Shown piece after piece: positions 33,235-41,778 of a stretch of DNA of 64,000 nucleotides. Source of the DNA: DATAEG01 sp963703085 (lineage in GTDB: Bacteria; Actinomycetota; Actinomycetes; Mycobacteriales; Jatrophihabitantaceae). The translations under genes and the position numbers were made by a program. The notes under the pieces are model-generated. The model made no database searches. It was given only the letters and a program-made list of their open reading frames with translations, and was not told the DNA's origin. Each line of letters opens with the position of its first letter. The stretch's first letter is position 1. The stretch is taken from the NCBI GenBank assembly GCA_963703085.1, contig OY969789.1, positions 1,550,001 through 1,614,000 of the forward strand, given 5' to 3'.

Positions 33235-33840
33235 TCAGTGCTCGGAGATGAGCGAGGTGAGGACGGGTTGCAGGTCGCCGGGTTGCACCAGGTTGACGTA
33301 AACCGCTGCGACCTTGCCCTGTTTGTCGATCACCACGGTGTTCGGCAAGCCCTGCAACGGAAGATGACCGATTTGCAGGGCGGTCCTGGCGCCCTCGTCG
33401 TACACGATCGGGTAGGTGATGTCGTTGTCCTTGACGAATGCCTTCGCAGGGCTGGGGCTGGTCTCTTTCACGTCGATGCCGACGAAGGCGACGCCCTTGG
33501 CCTGGTAGGCGCGGTAGACCCGTTCGAAGTTCGGCGTCTCCACCCGGCACGGCGCACACCAGGTACCCCAGTAGTTGACCACCACGACCTGGCCCTTGAG
33601 CGAGCGCAGCGTCCACGCCGTTCCGTCCAGCAGAGAACCGGTCGCCGGGCCGGCCGTCTTGCGCTTGCCCGGTGCGATCGTCTTGCCTTTCGGCGTCGCG
33701 CCCACGTACTTGTACTGCCCACCCGCGGTCTGGTCGACGGCGTCCTTACTGCCGGTGCACCCAGCCAGCACCAGGGAAACGCACAGCGCGATCAGGACAG
33801 GGCGAATCGCCTTACCGGACAGACGAATCGATCGGGTCAT
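33235..33840 (-). CDS. TlpA/ResA-family thioredoxin-like lipoprotein
   Basis: 201 residues from the ATG at MTRSIRLSGK. Lipobox VLAGC with Cys 28; thioredoxin fold with active site WCAPC (Cys 94 and 97). It reduces apocytochrome c on the outer face of the membrane with electrons from CcdA. First gene of the cytochrome c maturation run, as Rv0526 in M. tuberculosis. A frame extending upstream to 34332 is antisense-like and was dismissed. Confidence 0.93.
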   Translation of the reverse strand: MTRSIRLSGKAIRPVLIALCVSLVLAGCTGSKDAVDQTAGGQYKYVGATPKGKTIAPGKRKTAGPATGSLLDGTAWTLRSLKGQVVVVNYWGTWCAPCRVETPNFERVYRAYQAKGVAFVGIDVKETSPSPAKAFVKDNDITYPIVYDEGARTALQIGHLPLQGLPNTVVIDKQGKVAAVYVNLVQPGDLQPVLTSLISEH

Positions 33841-33928
33841 GGTCGCTCCAGTGTGCCTTCCGCACCAGTGTGACCCACGCCCGCCCCCGGTCCGAGCCGG
33901 GTTCAGCGTCGCCGCTGCCGTGACCGGG

Positions 33929-34630
33929 TCAGGTGGCGCAGGAGTCGTCGGTGCAGGTTCCGGCATCGGTGCGACCGGCGAAGACCGGCAATGGGTGCGC
34001 ATCGGCCCAGGCCTGGTCCAGTGCCTGGGTGAACACCTCGACCGGCTGGGCACCGGAGACCGCGAACTTCTCGTCGAAGACGAAGAACGGAACGCCTTGC
34101 ACGCCGTACGCGTGGGCCTGCGCGATGTCGGCGTCGACGGCGTCGCCGTAGCGATCCGAAGCCAGTACGTCGCGCACCTCGGCCTCGTCGAGACCGACCT
34201 CGACGGCGAGTTTTGTGAGTGCCTCGTGGTCACCGATCGGAGCGCCTTCGGTGAAGTAGCCGGCCAGGAAACGCTCCTTGGCCGCATCCTGCAGACCGTG
34301 CTCGGCGGCGAGGTGGAGGAGCCGGTGCGCATCGCGGGTGTTACCCGATCGTGCGTCGTCGAGGTGGAAGTCGAGACCCGCGGCGGCCGCGTTGGCCGTC
34401 ATCTTCGCGTTGGACTGTTCGGCCTGCTCCAAGGTCATGCCGTACTTGGCGCTCAGCATGCTCGCCATCGACTGGGTGCTCTGCGCCGGTGCCGACGGGT
34501 CCAGTTGGAAGCTGCGCCAGTGCACGGTCACGTCGTCACGGTGGGCGAACTCGGCGAGAGCGGCCTCGAGGTGACGCTTGCCGATGTAGCAGAACGGGCA
34601 CACCACGTCGGACCAGATGTCGATCTTCAT
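33929..34630 (-). CDS. DsbA-family oxidoreductase (FrnE-like)
   Basis: 233 residues from MKIDIWSDVVCPFC; an ATG 11 codons earlier (34663) has a better RBS (AGGCGGGA) and may be the true start. CPFC active site at 10-13, helical insertion, and cis-Pro loop GVQGVPFFVF near 178-187. A C-terminal CTDDSC pair could be a second thiol site. FrnE proteins act as cytosolic disulfide isomerases, with roles in stress resistance. It lies between the thiol-redox genes and the phosphoglycerate mutase gene. Confidence 0.88.
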   Translation of the reverse strand: MKIDIWSDVVCPFCYIGKRHLEAALAEFAHRDDVTVHWRSFQLDPSAPAQSTQSMASMLSAKYGMTLEQAEQSNAKMTANAAAAGLDFHLDDARSGNTRDAHRLLHLAAEHGLQDAAKERFLAGYFTEGAPIGDHEALTKLAVEVGLDEAEVRDVLASDRYGDAVDADIAQAHAYGVQGVPFFVFDEKFAVSGAQPVEVFTQALDQAWADAHPLPVFAGRTDAGTCTDDSCAT

Positions 34631-34692
34631 ACCGGTGCCAACGCCGTCTCGCGGCGCGGGCATTCCCGCCTGCTCGGCCGTCCGCTCGCCGG

Positions 34693-35322
34693 TCACGCTC
34701 CGGGCACTGCGCCCTTCGGTGTCGCACCGGCCGGCTCGGCGTAACTCACCGACACGATCTCCGCGCCGGCGAACGTCAGCGACGTGACCGAGCCGAGCGA
34801 GCAATGCCGCTTGCGCGGGTCGTGCCACAACCGCTCTCCGCGGGCAGCTCGGGTGAGGATGACGATCGGCAGCTGATGGCTGACGCATACCGCTTCGTGC
34901 CCCTCGGCGGCGGCGCGGGCGGCCTGAACAGCGGCGAGCATGCGCGCCGCGATCTCGGTGTACGGCTCCCCCCAGGAGGGCCGGAACGGGTTGCGATAGA
35001 GCGGCCAGTACGCGGGTTTGGCCAACTGCGCCATCGGTCCGCCGGCCACTCGGTGTCCCTCGAATGCATTGGCGGCCTCGATCAGCCGGTCATCCTGATG
35101 TACCTGCAGGCCAGTCATCGCGGCGAGCGGGGCGGCAGTCTCCAAGGCCCGTTCCAGTGGCGAGGAGACCAGGTGGCTGAGGTCCCGGCCGGCCAGATAC
35201 GCGGCCGCCTTCTCGGCCATCGCGACGCCCGCGTCGGAGAGGTGGTAGCCGGGCAGCCGCCCGTACAAGACCTTCTCCGGATTGAACACCTCGCCGTGGC
35301 GCACCAGGTGCACGACGGTCAC
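34693..35322 (-). CDS. Histidine phosphatase / phosphoglycerate mutase family protein
   Basis: 209 residues from a GTG overlapping the hemL stop (GTGA). Phospho-His motif VHLVRHGEVFNP near 4-15 and second catalytic His in AVCVSHQLPIV near 160. A broad-specificity phosphatase rather than glycolytic mutase is likely, because the glycolytic insertion is absent. Same position as Rv0525, directly after hemL. Confidence 0.9.
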   Translation of the reverse strand: MTVVHLVRHGEVFNPEKVLYGRLPGYHLSDAGVAMAEKAAAYLAGRDLSHLVSSPLERALETAAPLAAMTGLQVHQDDRLIEAANAFEGHRVAGGPMAQLAKPAYWPLYRNPFRPSWGEPYTEIAARMLAAVQAARAAAEGHEAVCVSHQLPIVILTRAARGERLWHDPRKRHCSLGSVTSLTFAGAEIVSVSYAEPAGATPKGAVPGA

Positions 35323-36647
35323 GCGACGCCTGCCTTCGCAGCGGCCAGCGCGGCGGCGGGCAGTGCCGCGGCGATGCGGTCGATCGCGGCGTCGTCGTGC
35401 GCGGCGCTGACGAACCACGCCTCGAACGCGCTCGGCGGCAGGTACACGCCGCCGTCGAGCATCGCGTGGAAGAAGGCGCGGTAACGCTCGGTGTTCGCGT
35501 TCTGCGCCGCCTGTGCGGTGGCGAAGTCGCGCACCGGTGCTGAGCTGAAGAACACCGAGAAGAGGTTGCCGGCGTACTGCACCTGATGCTCGACGCCCGC
35601 CGTACGCAATGCTTCGCCGGCCAGTGCACCGATCTCCTTCGCGACCTGGTCCAGCCGGGCGTAGACGTCCGGTGTGCAGTGCCGCAAGGTCGTCAGCCCC
35701 GCGGCGACGGCGACCGGATTGCCCGACAGCGTGCCGGCTTGATACACCGGGCCGGCCGGGCTGAGCTGGCCCATCACCTCGGTGCGGCCACCGAACGCGG
35801 CAGCGGGCAGGCCGCCGCTCATCACCTTGCCGAAGGTGACGAGGTCTGCGTCCACCGGGTCGAGGCCGTACCAACCGGCCGAGCTGACCCGGAACCCGGT
35901 CATCACCTCGTCCATCACCAGCAATGCGCCATACCGGCTGGTGATCTCGCGCAGTCCGGCGTTGAAGCCCGGGTCCGGTGGGACGGCGCCCATGTTGCCG
36001 GCCGCCGCCTCGGTGATGAGGCAGGCGATGTCTGCGCCGTCCTTCGCGAACGCCGCTTCCACGGCCGGGAGGTCGTTGTAGGGCAGCACGATCGTCTCGC
36101 CGGCCTGCGCGTCGGTTACCCCAGGGGTTTCCGGATGCGCGAAGGTGACGACTCCGGAGCCGGCGGCGGCCAGCAGGGCGTCCACGTGGCCGTGGTAGCA
36201 CCCGGCGAACTTCACGATTCGGCGCCGCCCGGTGACGCCCCGGGCCAGCCGGATCGCGCTCATCGTCGCCTCGGTGCCCGAATTGACCAGCCGGACCTGC
36301 TGCACCGGTGACGCCGGGTTGACCGCGCGCAGCCGGGCGATGATTTCCTCGGCGAGCTGCACCTCGCCCTCGGTCGGGGTGCCGAACGACAGCCCGTGAG
36401 TGGCCGCCTCGCGGACCGCATCGACCACGGCCGGGTGAGCGTGGCCGAGCACCATCGGGCCCCACGAGCCGACCAGGTCGACGTACTCTCGGCCGTCGGC
36501 GTCGGTCAGGTAGGGGCCGTGCCCGCTTGCCATGAACCGCGGCGTGCCGCCGACCGCGCGGAACGCCCGCACCGGGGAGTTGACCCCGCCGGGGATGACG
36601 GCCTGCGCCCGGGCGAACAGTTCAGCAGAGCGCGGTGCGTCGGTCAC
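35319..36647 (-). CDS. hemL: Glutamate-1-semialdehyde 2,1-aminomutase
   Basis: 442 residues from the GTG at VTDAPRSAEL with GGGAG upstream; an ATG 21 codons earlier falls in palindrome sequence and is less likely. Class III aminotransferase fold with the PLP Lys in LVTFGKVMSGGLP near 263-275, and the N-terminal PGGVNSPVRAFRAVGGTP typical of HemL. Makes 5-aminolevulinate from the product of HemA, the first committed steps of tetrapyrrole synthesis by the C5 route. Coupled to the phosphatase gene downstream. Confidence 0.96.
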   Translation of the reverse strand: MTDAPRSAELFARAQAVIPGGVNSPVRAFRAVGGTPRFMASGHGPYLTDADGREYVDLVGSWGPMVLGHAHPAVVDAVREAATHGLSFGTPTEGEVQLAEEIIARLRAVNPASPVQQVRLVNSGTEATMSAIRLARGVTGRRRIVKFAGCYHGHVDALLAAAGSGVVTFAHPETPGVTDAQAGETIVLPYNDLPAVEAAFAKDGADIACLITEAAAGNMGAVPPDPGFNAGLREITSRYGALLVMDEVMTGFRVSSAGWYGLDPVDADLVTFGKVMSGGLPAAAFGGRTEVMGQLSPAGPVYQAGTLSGNPVAVAAGLTTLRHCTPDVYARLDQVAKEIGALAGEALRTAGVEHQVQYAGNLFSVFFSSAPVRDFATAQAAQNANTERYRAFFHAMLDGGVYLPPSAFEAWFVSAAHDDAAIDRIAAALPAAALAAAKAGVA

Positions 36648-36701
36648 CCAGCCAGTCTCCCAGCTGCCGCGACTCCCGCCGCGCCTGGTGCCCGCATCCG
36701 T

Positions 36702-36751
36702 GATGATCAAGGCGAGAGTGGGGCTATCGCCCGAATCTCGCCTTGATCATC
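36702..36751. repeat. Palindromic repeat A (GATGATCAAGG family)
   Basis: Arms 36702-36717 and 36736-36751 are a perfect 16-bp match (GATGATCAAGGCGAGA and its complement). The 18-nt loop contains a further GGGC-TATC-GCCC stem. It lies between the rhodanese stop and the hemL start. It shares the outer ends GATGATCAAGG and CCTTGATCATCGCGGGA with repeat B, 390 bp away. May also end the rhodanese transcript. Confidence 0.85.
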
Positions 36752-36768
36752 GCGGGATGGGGCGGAGG

Positions 36769-37101
36769 TCAGGACTTGCGCTCGCCGGGCTCCGGACCGG
36801 TGACGACCGGCAGGCCGGCGGCTTGCCAGGCCTTGGTGCCGCCGTCGACGGACATGGCGGTCCGGCCCAGCGCGTCGAGTTGCGCAGCTGCCTTCCCGGC
36901 CCGGCCGCCCATACTGCACAGCGTGATGATCTGCCCGGCCGGCAGGTCGGCCGCCCGGCTCGGGATCGTCGCGATCGGGACGTTCACCGCTCCGGCGACA
37001 TGCCCGGCCGCATATTCTTCGGGGTCGCGCACATCGATGAACAGGTCACCGGCCCGCCACATCTCTCGCGCCGTCGGGACATCCACCTTCTCTGCTGCCA
37101 T
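36769..37101 (-). CDS. Single-domain rhodanese
   Basis: 110 residues from the ATG at MAAEKVDVPT with GGTGGAGG upstream; a longer frame to 37152 runs through palindrome B and is rejected. One rhodanese domain: FIDVRDPEEYAAGHVAGAVN near 20-39 and the active-site loop LCSMGGRAGKAA with catalytic Cys near 59. It transfers sulfane sulfur between donors and thiols in the cytosol. Physiological partner unknown. The gene is flanked by two related palindromes. Confidence 0.9.
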   Translation of the reverse strand: MAAEKVDVPTAREMWRAGDLFIDVRDPEEYAAGHVAGAVNVPIATIPSRAADLPAGQIITLCSMGGRAGKAAAQLDALGRTAMSVDGGTKAWQAAGLPVVTGPEPGERKS

Positions 37102-37140
37102 GCCTCCACCCTGCCACGCACCGAACCCGACAGCATCCCT

Positions 37141-37196
37141 CGCGATGATCAAGGTCGTTTGGTTGCCCTGGCGACCAAACGACCTTGATCATCGCG
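37141..37196. repeat. Palindromic repeat B (GATGATCAAGG family)
   Basis: Arms 37141-37163 and 37174-37196 form a perfect 23-bp inverted repeat with a 10-nt loop; the stem can be extended inward with a G-T pair. The outer part CGATGATCAAGG...CCTTGATCATCGCGGGA is shared with repeat A. Located between the DUF3093 stop and the rhodanese start. Two related copies this close suggest a dispersed REP- or MITE-like family. Confidence 0.9.
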
Positions 37197-37208
37197 GGAG
37201 GGGCGCGA

Positions 37209-37676
37209 TCACGGGACCGGACGGGTCCAGCCGAGTGCGGTGGCCAGCTCGGCCGGATGCCGGGTCGCCAGCACGACCGCGGAACCGTCCGCGCGAGTGA
37301 TCGTCACCCCGGAGCTGTCCCGGGTGAGCGTCTCCGCGCCCCCCCAACCACGGGCCTGTCCCCACAGTTCGGCCGCCCGGTCGATCCCGGGTCGGCACGA
37401 GCGGATCTCGGCGCGGGGCAGCACCTGCTCGCCCACCCGTAACTCGTCGGCGGTGACGACGATCGATCGCGCCGCACGCTTGGCCCGGGTGATCAGCGCG
37501 ACGAACCCGCCGATGATCAGCAGCGCCGCGAGCCAGGCCAGCAGATGAACGCCGGCACCGCCGACGCGCAGGTCGAAACCGAACCCGACGGCCAGCAGCA
37601 CCACCGTCCATACCAGTCCGGCCCAGGACTGCCCGGCCTCGAAGTACTTCGGTCGGGCCGCCTCCGGCGCGGTCAC
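37209..37676 (-). CDS. DUF3093 membrane protein
   Basis: 155 residues with two membrane helices at about 20-37 and 43-60, then a soluble beta-rich region (SIVVTADELRVGEQVLPRAEI, GVTITRADGSAVVLATRHP). This is the DUF3093 layout of actinobacteria, no assigned function. Overlaps the hemB stop by 4 bp, so it is translated with hemB. Confidence 0.82.
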   Translation of the reverse strand: MTAPEAARPKYFEAGQSWAGLVWTVVLLAVGFGFDLRVGGAGVHLLAWLAALLIIGGFVALITRAKRAARSIVVTADELRVGEQVLPRAEIRSCRPGIDRAAELWGQARGWGGAETLTRDSSGVTITRADGSAVVLATRHPAELATALGWTRPVP

Positions 37677-38680
37677 ACCGCCAGGTGTTGCAGGATGGTC
37701 GCGTCGCCGGCCCAGTAGGTGAGGATCATCGACGCGCCGGCGCGGCGGATCGAGGTGAGTGTTTCCAGCGCGATGCGGTCGCGGTCCAACCAGCCGTTGG
37801 CCGCGGCCGCCTCGACCATCGCGTACTCGCCGCTGACTTGGTAGGCGGCCACCGGGACGGGTGAGGCATCGGCCACCGCCCGGAGCACGTCCAGATAGGG
37901 CAGGGCCGGCTTGACCATCACCGCGTCGGCGCCCTCGGACACGTCGAGGGCCACCTCGGTCAAGGCCTCGCGCACCGACCGGGCATGGTCCTGCTGGTAG
38001 CTCATCCGGTTGCCCTGCAGCGATGAGGCCACCGCCTCCCGGAACGGCCCGTAGAAGCCGGAGGCGTACTTCGCCGCGTACGCCAGGATGCCGACGCCGC
38101 TGTGCCCGGCGGCGTCGAGGGCGGCCCGCACCGCGCCGACCTGGCCGTCCATCATCCCGCTGGTGCCGACGAGATGCGCGCCGGCTTCGCCTTGCGCAAC
38201 GCCCATCGACGCGTACCGCAGCAACGTCGCGTCGTTGTCGACCTCGCCCGCGTCATCCAACACGCCGCAGTGGCCGTGGTCGGTGAACTCGTCGAGGCAG
38301 AGATCAGACATCAGGACGGTCGAGTCGCCGAGTTGCGAACGCAGCCGATCCAGCGCGAGGTTGAGGATGCCGCTCGGGTCGTCGGCGCCGGATCCGGTCG
38401 CGTCCTTCGCCACCGGGACGCCGTAGATCATCAGCCCACCGACGCCGGCGGTGACCGCTTCCTCGGCGGCTTTGCTCAGCGAGTCGAGGGTGTGCTGCAC
38501 GACGCCGGGCATGGACGAGATGGGCAGCGGATCGGTGGCGCCCTCGCGGACGAACATCGGCAGGATCAGGTCGGACGGCCGCACCGACACGTCGGACACC
38601 AGCCGGCGCAGCGCAGCGGTGGCCCGCAGGCGGCGCGGCCGGGACACGGGGAACGGCGGTACTGCGGGAAGGTCGCTCAC
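37673..38680 (-). CDS. hemB: Delta-aminolevulinic acid dehydratase (porphobilinogen synthase)
   Basis: 335 residues. Joins two 5-aminolevulinates to porphobilinogen. The Schiff-base Lys is in ADAVMVKPALPYLDVLRAV near 252-270, and the second Lys region GVLAYAAKYASGFYGPFR near 198-215. The metal site DLCLDEFTDHGHCG near 123-136 keeps two of the three classical zinc Cys, with Asp in place of the middle one, an intermediate between zinc and magnesium types. First gene of a short unit with DUF3093. Confidence 0.96.
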   Translation of the reverse strand: MSDLPAVPPFPVSRPRRLRATAALRRLVSDVSVRPSDLILPMFVREGATDPLPISSMPGVVQHTLDSLSKAAEEAVTAGVGGLMIYGVPVAKDATGSGADDPSGILNLALDRLRSQLGDSTVLMSDLCLDEFTDHGHCGVLDDAGEVDNDATLLRYASMGVAQGEAGAHLVGTSGMMDGQVGAVRAALDAAGHSGVGILAYAAKYASGFYGPFREAVASSLQGNRMSYQQDHARSVREALTEVALDVSEGADAVMVKPALPYLDVLRAVADASPVPVAAYQVSGEYAMVEAAAANGWLDRDRIALETLTSIRRAGASMILTYWAGDATILQHLAV

Positions 38681-38716
38681 CCCACGAGGTTACGACCACC
38701 CCGGCCGCGCCGATCG

Positions 38717-40120
38717 TCAGACGGTGACGTCGTCGACCCAGAAACTGGTCGGCAGCTTGGTTCCCTCGGTGGCGACGAAGGACAGCGCCACGGTCTGCCC
38801 GGCGTAGCTCGCCAGGCTGACCGTCGATTTCGTCCAGGTGCCGGTCGGCCCCGCGTTGCTCACCGTCGCAAACACCGTGCCGCCGACCTCCGCTTTCACC
38901 GTGTCGTATGCGGTGGTCCCGGTCTCCTGCGTGATGACGTACGTCCAGAACGTCAGCGATCCGTCGGCCGGCACGGTGACCTGCTGACTGATCGACTGCG
39001 CGCAGTTGTTCGCACCGCACAGGGCCACGGAGTGGGCGCCCGCATGATGCTGCGCGGTACTGACCGCTGCCCCGCCGGTGAAGGTCCAGCCGGTGCTGCC
39101 CGACTCGAAGTCGCCGTTGGCCAGCGGGGTATCGCCGCCGCCACCGCCACCAGACGTCGCGCCGGCCAGCCATTCGGTCGCGTTCAGCGCCAGTGCGGCA
39201 TCGCTGCCGGCCGGGTCATCCCAGCCGTTGTAGAGCGAATTGCCCGATGCCCCGGTGCCGTCGTCCATCGGCGAGCTGTCGCCCCAGAAGGCCACCCGAC
39301 CGGAGCCGAACTGGCTGGTGGCGAACGCGACGCCGGTAGTGCCCGACGTCGACGACGAGCTGCGGTAGATCTCGCCACGCACGTCGGAGTCGTCGGCCGG
39401 CTTCAGCGTCGCGGTGGTGCCGTCGCGGATGATGGTGCCGGTCACGGCACCGAACGGACCGGCGATGATCGGGTCGCCGGCGGCGGATGCCCCTATGCCA
39501 TCAGGGTTTTCGCTGCCGATGTCGCTCACGTCGACGCTGATCCCGAACGGGTCGGAGCTGTCGACGGAGTTCGTCGTCATCAGATCATTGAGCACCCCGA
39601 CCGAGTCGATGCCGTCGTTGTTACGGTCGCTGCCGTTGTGGTCGCTGATCATGAACAGGCCGCCGCCATTCTGCACGAACGTCATGATCGCGGTCTTCTC
39701 CACTGCGCTGAATGCGGTGTTCGGCTCGGGCAGGACGAACTCGTCGTAGTTGCTGAGGTCCTGCGGATTCGACGAGTCGCCATAGGTGATCGACCCGGAC
39801 GGCGGCAGCGTGGACAGGTTGTAGCGACCGGTCTTCTGCAATGCGACGCCCCAGGCCGAGAGGGCACCGGTCCAGTCCGTCTCGCTGCTCGGTGATGCGT
39901 TCTCGGCAGTGGGATCCGGCATGGACGATGAGACCACCCAGTCGGCATTGCCGGCCTGTTCGGCCTTGGAGTCGTCGAACAGAACCCGAGCGACGCTTGC
40001 CGCGGCAGCTGTGGGCCGATGGGTGGGGGCCGCCGAGGCAGCGGGGGTGAGGAGGGCGGGGACGCTGCCGAGCAGCAGCGCTGCTGCGGCGAGCATCCCC
40101 ATGCGCGAGCGCACGGACAT
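38717..40120 (-). CDS. Secreted two-domain protein (GATase1/IFT52-like plus C-terminal beta-sandwich)
   Basis: 467 residues. A Sec signal peptide ends near the ASA-A site at about residue 30. The N-terminal region (about 43-320: VLFDDSKAEQAGNADWVVSS, FVQNGGGLFMISDHNGS, GRVAFWGDSSPMDDG) resembles the class I glutamine-amidotransferase-like or GIFT fold seen in secreted hypothetical hydrolases. After a Gly-rich linker, residues about 335-467 (NGDFESGSTGWTFTGG ... SFWVDDVTV) look like a carbohydrate-binding jelly roll. Exact role unknown. It splits hemB from the rex-hem operon, where mycobacteria have other genes. Own promoter region is in the 98 bp upstream. Confidence 0.65.
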   Translation of the reverse strand: MSVRSRMGMLAAAALLLGSVPALLTPAASAAPTHRPTAAAASVARVLFDDSKAEQAGNADWVVSSSMPDPTAENASPSSETDWTGALSAWGVALQKTGRYNLSTLPPSGSITYGDSSNPQDLSNYDEFVLPEPNTAFSAVEKTAIMTFVQNGGGLFMISDHNGSDRNNDGIDSVGVLNDLMTTNSVDSSDPFGISVDVSDIGSENPDGIGASAAGDPIIAGPFGAVTGTIIRDGTTATLKPADDSDVRGEIYRSSSSTSGTTGVAFATSQFGSGRVAFWGDSSPMDDGTGASGNSLYNGWDDPAGSDAALALNATEWLAGATSGGGGGGDTPLANGDFESGSTGWTFTGGAAVSTAQHHAGAHSVALCGANNCAQSISQQVTVPADGSLTFWTYVITQETGTTAYDTVKAEVGGTVFATVSNAGPTGTWTKSTVSLASYAGQTVALSFVATEGTKLPTSFWVDDVTV

Positions 40121-40172
40121 GGCAGGGCAACCTTCCGTCGGGGGGATAACGGAACGTCTGGACCTTAACGCC

Positions 40173-40213
40173 CCTGGTCGCCCGACCGGCTACTCGACGG
40201 CGGGGCGACCAGG
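40173..40213. terminator. Stem-loop after hemD
   Basis: Perfect 11-bp arms CCTGGTCGCCC (40173-40183) and GGGCGACCAGG (40203-40213) with a 19-nt loop, starting 6 bp past the hemD stop in the direction of transcription. Probably ends the rex-hemACD transcript. No T-run, as usual for GC-rich actinobacteria. Confidence 0.6.
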
Positions 40214-40218
40214 ACGTA

Positions 40219-41778
40219 TCAGCGGGCGGCTCGGCGCGACGACGCCCGGTTCGCCTTCTTCGCGGCCGCCTCAGCAGCACGCTCGCGCTCCTCGGCTGCC
40301 CGGCGCACCGCAAAGGCAGCGAGGGCATCGATCAGCGCGGGCACCGACGCGTTCTCCGGCTGCACGTCCACGCGTAGCCCGAACTCCGCGGCGGTGGCTG
40401 CGGTCTGTGGGCCGATCGCGGCGACCACCGTCTTCGCGTGCGGCTTGCCGGCGATGCCGACGAGGTTGCGCACCGTGGAGGACGAGGTGAAGCACACCGC
40501 CTGGAAACCTCCGGACTTGATCGCGTCGCGGATGGTGGCCGCCGGCGGCGCCGCACGCACCGTGCGGTACGCGGTCACGTCGTCGATCTCCCAGCCCCGC
40601 TCGCGCAGACCCGCGGCCAGCGTTTCGGTGGCGATGTCCGCGCGCGGCAGCAGGACCCGGTCGATCGGGTCGAGCACGTCGTCGTACGGCGGGAAGAGTT
40701 CCAGCAGACCCTCGCTGGACTGCTGCTCACCGTCCGGGACCAGTTCCGGCGTGATGCCGAACGCGCGCACCGCATCGGCGGTGGACGCGCCCACGCAGGC
40801 GATCTTCACGCCGGCGAACGCGCGTGCGTCCAGGCCGAACTCCTCGAACTTCTCCCGTACCGCCTTCACCGCGTTCGTCGAGGTGAACACGATCCACTCG
40901 TACCGGCCGGTGACCAGGCCCTTGATCGCCCGCTCCATCTGCGTCGGCGTGCGCGGCGGCTCGACCGCGATGGTCGGCACCTCGATCGGCACCGCACCGA
41001 TCGCCCGCAGCCGATCGCTCATCGCGCCGGCCTGGTCCTTGGTGCGTGGTACCAGCACCTTCCAGCCGTACAGCGGACGCGCCTCCCACCAGCCGAGCTT
41101 GTCGTGCTGCGTGGCGGCCTTGCCGACCGTGATCACGACCGTGCCGGACATGCCCGCGGCGACCAGCGCGATATCGCCCAGCGTGCCGGTGGCGGTGTGC
41201 TGCCCGGTGCTGGTGACGTGGCTGATGACCGCGATCGGCGTGTCCGGCTTCACGCCGCCGGAGATGAGCTGCTCGCCGACCCGGGAAATGTCGGCCGAGT
41301 CAGCGGTCAGCACCAGGGTGCCCGGCACGGTGGCCAGGCTGTCGAAGTCGGTGTGCTCCACATCGCGGACGTCCGCCTCGGTGTGGGTACCGCCCACCGG
41401 GATGCCGGCATAGGCGGCAGCGCCCACCCCGAAGTCCACGCCGGGGACGACCTCGAAGGGCACCGTGGTGCGCGCCACGGCGAGCACCTCGCGGACGGTC
41501 GCGTCCGTGCCGAAGGCGTCGCCGGACACCAGTCGGGTGACCGCAGCGCCGGCGCGGGCTTCGGCGAGCACCGCCTTGGCGGTGTCGGCCGGGGCGGCTT
41601 CGGCCAGCCGGACCTCGACACCGCTCAGCGCAGTGATCCCCTCCGGCACACCGGCGTCGGCGATCACCACATCGGCGTCTCGGAGCGCGGCGATTGCGCG
41701 CATCGGCAACAGATCGGGATCACCCGGTCCGGCACCGACGAACATCACGCGGCCTACGGACTTACGGGCTCGTGTCAT
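40219..41778 (-). CDS. hemD: Fused uroporphyrinogen-III C-methyltransferase / uroporphyrinogen-III synthase
   Basis: 519 residues. The N-terminal half (to about 250) is a tetrapyrrole methylase: MFVGAGPGDPDLLPMRAI is the SAM-binding signature, with GVDFGVGAAAYAGIP later. The C-terminal half (about 255-500) is HemD: YEWIVFTSTNAVKAVREKF, VACVGASTA-like CVGASTADAVRAFG, and CFTSSSTVRNLVG. Known actinobacterial arrangement (Rv0511 type). It closes hydroxymethylbilane to uroporphyrinogen III and may divert it to precorrin-2/sirohaem. The Lys/Arg/Ala-rich tail is disordered. Overlaps hemC by 17 bp. Confidence 0.95.
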   Translation of the reverse strand: MTRARKSVGRVMFVGAGPGDPDLLPMRAIAALRDADVVIADAGVPEGITALSGVEVRLAEAAPADTAKAVLAEARAGAAVTRLVSGDAFGTDATVREVLAVARTTVPFEVVPGVDFGVGAAAYAGIPVGGTHTEADVRDVEHTDFDSLATVPGTLVLTADSADISRVGEQLISGGVKPDTPIAVISHVTSTGQHTATGTLGDIALVAAGMSGTVVITVGKAATQHDKLGWWEARPLYGWKVLVPRTKDQAGAMSDRLRAIGAVPIEVPTIAVEPPRTPTQMERAIKGLVTGRYEWIVFTSTNAVKAVREKFEEFGLDARAFAGVKIACVGASTADAVRAFGITPELVPDGEQQSSEGLLELFPPYDDVLDPIDRVLLPRADIATETLAAGLRERGWEIDDVTAYRTVRAAPPAATIRDAIKSGGFQAVCFTSSSTVRNLVGIAGKPHAKTVVAAIGPQTAATAAEFGLRVDVQPENASVPALIDALAAFAVRRAAEERERAAEAAAKKANRASSRRAAR

